Assembly: GCA_963932145.1 (NCBI GenBank)
Contig: OZ010613.1
Coordinates: forward strand, 45,388,841-45,452,840
Reading direction: 5' to 3'
Length of the DNA stretch: 64,000 bases
From: Acanthosepion lycidas
Taxonomy: Eukaryota; Mollusca; Cephalopoda; Sepiida; Sepiidae
Of this stretch, positions 12,701-23,129 are shown piece by piece; position 1 is the stretch's first letter; each line of letters starts with the position of its first letter. The notes beneath the pieces were generated by a model. The model had not been told where the DNA came from. It ran no database searches and saw only the letters and a program-made list of their open reading frames with translations. Both the position numbers and the translations under genes were made by a program.

Positions 12701-15700
12701 GGTGCTATGGGCCAAATCATTTTGCCAGTGACTGCCGCTATCAACGTGAAGAAATGAGCAGCGGGTCGGCACGAAAGGCATGTCTCGATCTACGATGCTT
12801 CCAATGTCATAAAGTAGGTCATATTGCCTCTCTGCACTGAGCACGAAAGAGGCGCTCCCTGTGATTAAGGTGCGCATCAATAGAATAACACATACCGCTT
12901 TAATAGATTCTGGCTGCTCTCGATCACTCACGAATGGTTCAATTTGTCGACAGTGGAGCAGACAAAAGATGGACGTACTAATGGCTGATGGAAAGCTTCT
13001 CAGAAGCCGGGGAGTTGGAAACATCAAACTCAGTATCAATAATGGTGATCCTGCCACAGTCGGTGTGTTGGTCGTGGACAGCGCGTTATTAGGTTTCGAT
13101 CTACTCCTTGGGATGGAAATTATTAAAGAGCTGGGCGGCGTACACATTACAGAGGCAGGCGAAGTCAAGTTTTCTGATCCGCCAATCTGTGCTACTTTGA
13201 AGATCAACGAACCAGACTTTAGCGCAGACGACATGGACAGCATTTTGGAAATGGTTGGAAAATAACCCACCAGAAAAAGCTCCAGAACCGAGTGTCAGAA
13301 TATTCGGTGCCCGAACGCATCAAGGAAGATTACCAGTGCGAATTGCAGGTGTGGCTGGACAATGGATGGCTGACTCAATATCCCGAAGAAGAGCTTGGTC
13401 CCCCAAGAGGCCTCATCCCGTTGATGGCCGTGGTACAAAAGAACAAGGGAAAGGTGCGCCCTGTATTAGATTATAGAGAACTGAACGAACATGTAGACAC
13501 ATACACAGCTCATGCTGATGTGTGTGCACAAAAATTGAGACTGGCAAACGAAGGGATCCAATGTCTCTGTGATTGACCTTCGAAAGGCCTACTTGCAGGT
13601 ATGCGTGCATCGGTCACTGTGGCCATTTCAGACGGGGATCCTTAATGGGAGGAGATACTGCTTAACCTGAATGGGATTTGGACTCAATGTAGCGCCAGCC
13701 TTCATGAAAGTCATCGTAGATGCTGTGCTATCTAAGGATGTACAATTCGTCAAGCGACGTCAGCTTACATTGACGACATCTACATCAACGAAACCTAAGT
13801 GATCGCTGCACAGGTGAGAAAGCATCTTGCTGACTTTGGGCTCGAATGTAAGAACCCAGAACGACTGGAGGATGGTGCTTGTGTGCTCGGCTTGCAGGTC
13901 TGTGGGGAGCAGAATGTGCTTTACTGGAAACCTGGAAGCGAGCTCCTGGACATTCCCAGACACATGACACGACTCAGCGTGTTTTCGTTACGTGGAAAGC
14001 TGGTGGGAAATTTTTCCCATGGGTGGGTGGATCCGCATTGCAACTGCATTTATTAAACGTAGGGTGACTGTCACTTCCGGCTGGGATGACACAACAAATG
14101 ATGCTCCCCTTAGACACATGATAGCAGAAGTCATTACTAGGGTGTGTCAAGATGACCCCGTATGTGGTAAATAGTGCATTGACGGATGTGAATTTAATGT
14201 CTGGGTCGACATGAGCTCCCTTGCAACGGGAATGTCTCTTGAAGTAGGTGAAACTGTTGTGGAAGATGCATGTTGGTTGCGTCCCGAGAAGGATATGCAA
14301 CATATCAACCTGTCGGAATTAGATGCCGTTATCAGGGGAGTAACCGCGGCCCTTCAATATGGAATGCAAATGTGTTGCATTTATTCACGGATTCTGCATG
14401 CGTATATAAGTGGATAGCAGACACTCTTATGGGGAAGGCCAGGATATGTACAAAGGCTGCAAGCGAGCTGCTCATTCGAAGGCGTCTAGACACGCTGGGA
14501 AAGTTGGTAAGTGAATACCACTTATCCGTAGATATACAGCTAGTCAGATCACATCATAACAAGGCCGATACTTTAACAAGGCACCCCAAAAATGGCTTGA
14601 CACTATTAAGAGGTAGATCAGCGAGCAACCGTAACTCAGATTTACTAAAATCTGCATTGCCAAAGTGGACATCCTGGTGTAAAACGGACCCTATATTTCG
14701 TGAGGTAGATTTATCCCTCCGTATCCAAAGCTGCTGTCAGGGCAGTGGTCAGAGAATGCAAGGAGTGTCAGTCCATCGACCCAGCACCTGTGCAATGGCA
14801 AAAAGGACACGTGAGTGTGGCACCGTGTTGGAATGGACATCACCCATTATAACGGACATCACTATTTAACCCTGATTGACTGTGGCTCAACCCGGTTCAT
14901 TATTTGGCAACGTCTGCGTCGACAGGATTCCGCAAGTGTCATTGACCACTTGGGGTCATTGTTCTTCGAACGTGGACCTCCGACGGAACTCGTCACTGAC
15001 AACAACACTGCATTCCAAAGTGGCCTATTCAAAGATTTTTTTGGGATTCGTGGGGAGTACACCTCAGATTTCGCTGGGCGTATGTCCCATCAGGAAATGG
15101 CATAATCGAGCGATGTCATCGGAGCATCAAAAGAATCGCTGCTAGGAAGCAGTGTTCCATAATGGAGGCGGTGTATTGGTACAATGTTACTCAAGAGACA
15201 ATAATGTATCACCCTCAACTGCGCCAGCCAACATGATTTATCAGTACAAAGTCCGGCTACGAGGCATTGATGTGTTCAACTGAACAGATAAAAGAACGTG
15301 CACCGTATGATTTGTGTGATCGCGTGTGGGTAAAAGCTCCACATAGCCGATGTACAACTCGGTACCGGGTGGGGCATGTCACTGGAGTAAGTAACTCGAG
15401 CTCTGTGCTGGTTGATGGCATACCAAGACACATAAAGGACTTGCGTTGCTATGTAGGTACAGATACTTCAACAAGTGACACTAGCAGTGAGTGCTCAGAA
15501 AGTGAACAAATAATTACCATTGGAGGTAGGGCTAGCACCTCTTCAGATGGCGAAGACTCTGTGCGTGAGGTTGTCAGACCAGAAGAATCCTCAGAAGAAG
15601 AATCTTCAGAACATAACACACAATCTCCTCCAACAGTCGCCCTTCTCTGGAGAAGTTTAAGAATAAAGAGACCTGCCCATGAGTGTCACTTATGTGACAG

Positions 15701-18455
15701 GGGGGAGTGTAGTGAAAGAGATAATTGAGTACCCCAAAAAGTTCGTGTTTTGTATGCGATCTGCCGAAAAAAAATTACCAAAAAGTAGTCAGCAAAAATC
15801 TACATCAATGATTAGAAGCTATGCTAATGTTCTTCCCTCCCCTGAATGGTGTGACCAATCGGAAAATTCTCTGGGTGAACAGAAGTTGTTGTTTTTCGCT
15901 TATAAAAGATGTTTTTTTTTGAGCTGTGAGATGAACACGCATTGTTGTTGGCGAGAGTGAAGGTTGGATTTGTGACCTCATTTTGTCGTCTCTACGATGT
16001 GTGTTAGACTGTTACATCAGACTATCGTGTGAACTGCGATTTGGCTACAAGTGTTGCGGACGAGAAACAAGAAATCTATTGCTGTTGCTACAATCAGTTG
16101 ACAGTCTTTTCTTTACCCCAACAATAGCATATCGTTTTTTGGCCAAGGTTGAATTTTGATAGGCGGTGAATTTGCTGCTAGATCACAACTGCTGCATGGT
16201 TTCACTAAATTTTCGATATCTTGATCCATTTTTAGCCAATAAGTATAAAATTTCATTAAGGATTTCATTCTAGAAATTCCTGGATATCTTATGTGAAATT
16301 TTTTTAGCGTACTTTTTTGCAACGATGCTGGTATTAATTCTTTCTGCATACATAAGTACATTGTTGCATAATGAAACTGTATTATTTTCAATAATATTTT
16401 TTTCTTTAAATCTTAATTGCGTCTTCATTTTCATTATAAAGTCATCTTTTTCTGACTTAATTCTTATTTCCTCCAATCCTGCAGGAAGTTCTCTTACAGT
16501 ATTATATAATACATTATTAATTTCATTTTTGGCCCTTATTGCCACAGTTACTGTGTCCTCAAGTTGTTTGCAAAATTTTGGTCTTAGTCACCATAATCTG
16601 TCAGACAGGTTCAATTTAGAAATAATTTACAACCATTTAATTTGGCAAAAATTCCTCTGGACTGGTAACTGGTAGTTATATTGTTTTAGATTTTCATTTA
16701 ACCCACTTGAAAAATCAGCTCATGGATTATATTTTTTGTTTAACGTAAACTGTTGGTGGTGCCCATTTGGAATAGTCTATTTTTGAGGTCGCACCTAATT
16801 TTTCTAATCTGTTTAATTCCTTATTAATTGGCTGCAAAAGTACTCTCTCTTTTACTACACTCTCTCTTTTACTACACTCTCTCTTTTACTACACTCTCTC
16901 TTTTACTACACTCTCTCTTTTACTACACTCTCTCTTTTACTACACTCTCTCTTTTACTACACTCTCTCTTTTACTACACTCTCTCTTTTACTACACTCTC
17001 TCTTTTACTACACTCTCTCTTTTACTACACTCTCTCTTTTACTACACTCTCTCTTTTACTACACTCTCTCTTTTACTACACTCTCTCTTTTACTACACTC
17101 TCTCTTTTACTACACTCTCTCTTTTACTACACTCTCTCTTTTACTACACTCTCTCTTTTACTACACTCTCTCTTTTACTACACTCTCTCTTTTACTACAC
17201 TCTCTCTTTTACTACACTCTCTCTTTTACTACACTCTCTCTTTTACTACACTCTCTCTTTTACTACACTCTCTCTTTTACTACACTCTCTCTTTTACTAC
17301 ACTCTCTCTTTTACTACACTCTCTCTTTTACTACACTCTCTCTTTTACTACACTCTCTCTTTTACTACACTCTCTCTTTTACTACACTCTCTCTTTTACT
17401 ACACTCTCTCTTTTACTACACTCTCTCTTTTACTACACTCTCTCTTTTACTACACTCTCTCTTTTACTACACTCTCTCTTTTACTACACTCTCTCTTTTA
17501 CTACACTCTCTCTTTTACTACACTCTCTCTTTTACTACACTCTCTCTTTTACTACACTCTCTCTTTTACTACACTCTCTCTTTTACTACACTCTCTCTTT
17601 TACTACACTCTCTCTTTTACTACACTCTCTCTTTTACTACACTCTCTCTTTTACTACACTCTCTCTTTTACTACACTCTCTCTTTTACTACACTCTCTCT
17701 TTTACTACACTCTCTCTTTTACTACACTCTCTCTTTTACTACACTCTCTCTTTTACTACACTCTCTCTTTTACTACACTCTCTCTTTTACTACAAATTTA
17801 GCTTTAGTTTTTGTGCATGACCCTAGACCTTCTGAGAAAACTTTTTCAATTCATTCTTTAATTTTTCAGTTGCTGTATTAGCACCAGCAGTAACAATTTT
17901 TATTTTGTTGCAAATATACTTAATTGGAAGGTTTGAAAGGTCAAATAATGCAATCCAGTCTGTTCCAAATAAATTAGCAGTATTCTTTATTACAAACACC
18001 ACCACTTTCTTGGTTTTTCCAACAAAAACTGTTACACCTGAATTCACCCCAAAAGTCCTATCACTTTCCTGAAACACCATGCACAAATATTATCAGTCAA
18101 TAAGCTGGGTCTACCCATTTTTCTCCATGTCTGTTTATTTATGATAGTGATATCAGATTCTGTATCTAGTTGTAATTTTATTTCCACATTATTAATTTCT
18201 ACAAAAACAAATTTCCTCTTGAGATATTTTTAACTTGGTTAAATACACGTTTAAAGTCTCCTGTTATGCTTACCTGTACTCAGTGTATTTATCAGGTTCA
18301 CACAGTTTTCTCTTCCCTCCCCCACATTTTTTATTATTATTGTTATTGTTATTGTTATTATTATATCTGCATCAAGTACTTTGTGCCCTAACCTCACATA
18401 TTTGTAGTTTTTTTTTTCCTGGAAAAACAAAACAAAACACCCCTTTTCCGTCTGT

Positions 18456-18490
<35 letters not shown>

Positions 18491-21400
18491 CTTTCTTTCT
18501 TTCTCCATGTCTAGTCTTTTCTCATAGGTCGTCAGACACTGTGTAGTTGTGAAATGTCTTTCCTCGATCCTTGTGGTGTCTTCTGGAGAGTTTGGCATCC
18601 ATTTCTAATTTAGCAAGTAGCCTGGATCTTATTTCTGTTTCCTTGTTAGAAGTTAACCACTGTAAAAAAAAAAAAAATTAAAAAATAGGCATTTAAATAA
18701 ATCCTGTGTTAATTTTTCACGTTCTCAATTCATGACTCCTGCATAGGTTTCAAAACCTTCGTCGCACTTTCAGCAATGGGCAATTTCTTTAATAATAAAT
18801 AACCAAACTTTTTTCATCATTCCAACATGAACAATCGCTTTTTGTAGGTCCCTTCGTATCTTCCATAATAAGCTGTAAAAGTTATCCCATCATCTAGTTT
18901 GCATACAAATTCGCTGATACATATGGTTTTTCTTGTACAAGTTCAATGAATACTTGTCGCCACTTTTGTGATGCCTAGTTGTAGGGGAGACTTTGTAAAT
19001 ACATAGATACAATAATAGTAATGCCTCCGAGCAATTCTCAGTCAGACAGCGCTAATTCTTATATATATTTTCTTTACCCATCACGTGATCTGAGGTCCAA
19101 AGTTCATTGCCTGTTACCTATTGATTAATGCTATCAACATGAAAGAACATGTAAGGATTAAAACCTTATTAAAAGTATAACAATCATTTATTTCTATATG
19201 TGATTACATTGGATATTTTTGTATTAAGAAACAATCATTCTTACTGAATTCTTTTGTTCCAGGGGCACAGGTGGTGCAGAAAAAAATTTATATGAAGTAA
19301 CAATTCCTTTCTGCGAAGCTGTCATTCCACAGGTTAGTTGATATTTGGATTACCGAGTTAATCCATGTTCTTTAAATGTTTAACTTCAGCTTTTGGGTTG
19401 AGGTAGCATTTCTGGAGCATAAATTTCTCCTTTTACTTGGTCATATTGCAGTAATAAAATGTTCTTTGCATAGTTTATTGTGCATTGCTACTAATATTAG
19501 GATGAAGAGAAATAGGTAAAAAAAAAAATTTGAGTAAAAAAGATCACCAGTATAGTTTTAGGTATGAATTAAAACTGCTTCCTTTCAAATGTTATGCAGC
19601 TATCTCTTAACTAAATCTCCAACCTATCTGCTGGTTTTATATGTAGGCTTGAAAATTGGCTAATTTAAAGTTTGTCAACTTTTCCTAAAAATCAAAAAAA
19701 AAATTAAGTTCAAATAGGAATTTATGTTGCTGAGACCCTAATGGCTGGTTTGTCAGCATTACCTTATTGAAAACATATTGGCTCACATCAATGTACTCGT
19801 ACCACCAGATGGATTTTTCAAAGATGTTTAGATAGTACTTGGCAAATCCTTTAAATTACTCATCCAACTTTGGAACTAGAATAGTATACCCCAGTGAGCG
19901 AAATAAAGGGTTCAGTTTGACATTACAACCACTTGAAGAAGGCTGGAGCATACAATGGCTGAAGCGTAATAAATATGGTGACAAAGATGAGTACAATGGT
20001 GCGAATAATGTAAATGGTGTACATAATACCTCCATCTCGGAAATATAGACAGATATGAAGTGTCCTGGGTATGACGATAACATACGTCCAACAGCAAGGC
20101 TTCTGATCGGGAGGTTTTGAGTAGCATGGAACCACCTCTTAATTGCTGGTATTCCCAGGTCCACCCTGACCCGGGATGGTAGCACCTGTTAGGGTCCCAG
20201 CTATGGGCAAATAGTTACCACTCGGGCTACGTCCATGTCCTGGGTATGATGATTTGTCGGCATTAAATGACCCATTGAGATTGATTGTTTTTTGTTTTTT
20301 TTTAAATAATAGGAAAAATAAAGACTTACAATTCTGATATTTGATCTGGTGTGATTGAATCCGTAGTAATTTTGTCATGGGAATCATTTTTTGGTTGCAG
20401 TGCCTATTGTACATTTCTACAAGTATTTTTAATAAGTGTTCTTTCCAGTTTATTTCCATGTATTTGTAGAACTTTTATACAAATATTCATTATTTTCTCT
20501 TTCTAGCTTTTTCTTTTATACCATTGATTTCAGGAAAAAACTTCCTTAAGTTTATTTAGCTTTGTGACCATAATGATTTGAGGTCTGATATATGATAAAA
20601 ATATATTTAAATATATAAACTGTTGTTCTATGATTAACTTAAAATTATCTCTTACATAAAGAGGGGAAGAGAGTTGTAATTGTAACCATTGCAATAAAGT
20701 AAATTCAAATATAAACTGTCTATATATTTTTAGGAGACAAAAAAATCCCTTGGTGCCAGAGAACTTTATTTCGTGATAAAGAAAAAGGAAGAAGCATGGT
20801 GGCCAAGATTGTTAAAAGAAAAAGTCAAGGTAAGACTCTTGCAGGAATAATCTGTTTGGCTTCAAATAAGATTTGTGAACATATAAGATTGTTGTCCACA
20901 AGCAGTGTGGTATGGGTTTCATAAATACCTAATGTATATAGTTTCATTATAAACAAACATATCCAGTCTTCTTATTCAGCTACATGTATTTAATAAATAC
21001 TACCACAAATTGATTTCTTTCAATGATGACTACACTGGTAAAGTGCCCACTAGTACTAGTGATATGTGCGACCTTTGACATGTATCTTAGAAGAATCTGT
21101 TGTAGAGATGTAAAAGTTCTGAAAGGAAAGCTAAAAAATGTTTACATGAAATTCAGATTATTAAAATTATATATAATCAATTGTGAGTTTTCTCTCTGTT
21201 GAAAAGAGGGATGAAATACAAAATCTCTGGCTTGGTACTAATCATCCACACGGGTGTCATGAATATTCAGAAGGAGGTTCCATTATTATATTTGGTAAAC
21301 ACACGACTGAAAATTTTGTGTGGTTAATTTTTTTTTTTTTTTTTTTTTTTTTAAGCTGTTTAGATTATTTCTGAAATAATATAGGTTGTTATTCTGTTTT

Positions 21401-22638
21401 TGCTGGGCAACTATTGACAAATGGACAAAGAAAAATAAATTCTAAGTATTTTAAAACTCAAACCTTGAATACAATTAGGATACCAATTAAATAGGTACTT
21501 ATTTTCTTTTTCAATCAGACGCATTGGTTGAAAACAGATTTCAGTAAATGGAAAGATGAAGATGATTCTGATCCTGATGATGGTGCTGACGACTTCAGCC
21601 TTAATGAAGTAAGTTACATTTTTCGTATTGCTTTACTTTGTCTTCTTCCTTCCACAATTCTCGGTGACACTGGGTTTCTTGTGTTGTTTTTTTTTCCTCT
21701 GTCTCTCTCGCGATCTGTCTCTCTCTCTCGATCTAATCTCTATCTCATACATATAATATATAATCTCAAGTTTCTAGTCTGGAATGTTTGAATTGGAATG
21801 AAGAATTGAAACAATGGATAAAAAAAGTTGGTGCATGTTTCATATTGAGCCTTTTGTCAAAGGTTTACTATTAGAAGTTCCTCTTTATATTGTCATTGGT
21901 TATAACAAGTTTCCATATAAAATTGATATTTAGACTGTTTTGTAAAAGTTTGGAGACCTCCTCCTCTCTCTCATTTAAAAATATTACACGTTTATTTGTG
22001 TGTGCATAATAAAAGGAAAATCCAAATTGGGGAGTTAGTGTTAGGAAGGGGAAAACTCTTTTTTACCACTTTGTCTTCATTAGGAGCTTTATGAAAACAC
22101 TTTAATTGATTGGCACTTTAAATGTGTTGCTTACCTGTCAATGTTTACCGAGTGAATGTCATATGAGCTTCACTTATTAAAAGCAGGATTTTCCCCAAGT
22201 ACTTAGATTTTGGCTATATCTATAAAATGAGATATTGGAGTCTTCGTCGCCACAAGACTAATGTTGCGGCATTAAATAATGTTTGTTTATAATTGACACA
22301 ACTTTTTGTTTTCCAGATGATGAATAAAATGGGTGGAGTTGGAGAGGACGCTGATGAGGTAAATTATCATTGCTGTCTCCCTTCCCTTTTGGTTAATTTT
22401 GGCACAGTTTGCTTATTGTTGGTTTCTACTTTTCCATTTAACTTTATTATACATGTTGTTATCTTGTTTTTGCAGGCGTAACTTATTTATTTTTATTTAT
22501 TTATTTAATTTTTATTTTTTTTTTCAGAATGAGGAAGACAGTGATGATGAAAGTGAGTAGTAGTTCTGCTTCTTTTTTTAGTCAAATATGATTGATTTTT
22601 AAGACCTCCACTTTAGTCACATCTATGGAGCAGGTGCC

Positions 22639-22699
<61 letters not shown>

Positions 22700-23086
22700 G
22701 TGTTTAACTCGCCTGTCGTATTCAAGGGTCAAGCAGCTCAGTTTCTAGGAACCGACAGCCGGACACTAGTACGTATGATTTGATTATAGTGGTGAAGGCT
22801 CACCCTTTTTGGTGGGCTGAATACAGAGACCTGGTGCACTGTGCAACAAGGTCCCCAAACAACCTTCTGCAGGTTTTGAATTCAGAGTTGTCCTTCTAGT
22901 CTAGTTGCAATCCAAGGCTATAGAACCTAGTCCTTTTGTGCTATTTACCCATAACTGCAGAGAGAAGAGGATAATACCTTTCCCAAAGGTATTCATGTAA
23001 GTGACTGTAATGGATTTGACTGGAATTCAAACTCTGATTCCTCAACCTGATCCACTAATCTACTACTCCACTGTGTCTCTCTCTCT

Positions 23087-23129
<43 letters not shown>

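Larger units (their letters stand above)
11858..16123 (+). mobile_element. Younger Ty3/gypsy LTR retrotransposon (plus strand), nested in the old element
   Basis: Complete but inactive copy: LTRs at 11858-12113 and 15708-16123 (both starting TGTAGTGAAAGAG and ending CCCCAACA), gag with zinc knuckles, aspartic protease, RT, RNase H, integrase with a C-terminal domain, and a polypurine tract at 15699-15707 touching the 3' LTR. The protease-RT-RNase H-integrase order is that of Ty3/gypsy. Flanking pentamers ATACC (11853-11857) and ATAGC (16124-16128) differ at one base and look like a target-site duplication. Several frameshifts and stops break pol, so it cannot move by itself. Confidence 0.93.
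11213..19091 (-). mobile_element. Old, degraded Ty3/gypsy LTR retrotransposon (minus strand) in p23 intron 2
   Basis: Reading the minus strand from 19091 to 11213 gives, in family order, an LTR remnant, Gag-like remnants (about 18960-18560), a protease remnant (about 18205-18110), the protease-RT linker (18086-17823), an RT N-terminal piece (about 16836-16680) and integrase (16545-16124, then 11857-11390). The second half of RT and most of RNase H are missing, and the frames hold stops and shifts. Short LTR remnants of about 115-125 bp flank it at both ends in the same orientation. The family resembles the gypsy copies often annotated 'K02A2.6-like' in animal genomes. It is interrupted by a 17-bp tandem array and by a younger gypsy element. 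Confidence 0.85.

Noticed and set aside
16842-17793. Possible CRISPR-like array
   Set aside because: The copies are contiguous without spacers, in a eukaryotic retroelement.
16828-17820. 330-residue plus-strand open frame of Leu/Ser/Thr/Tyr/Phe repeats
   Set aside because: It is the translation of the 17-bp minisatellite, open only because the unit lacks stops. The flanks are minus-strand gypsy remnants and there is no independent gene evidence.
18251-18598. Minus-strand frame with a long Lys run
   Set aside because: The Lys run is the poly-A/poly-T tract inside the decayed gag of the old gypsy element.
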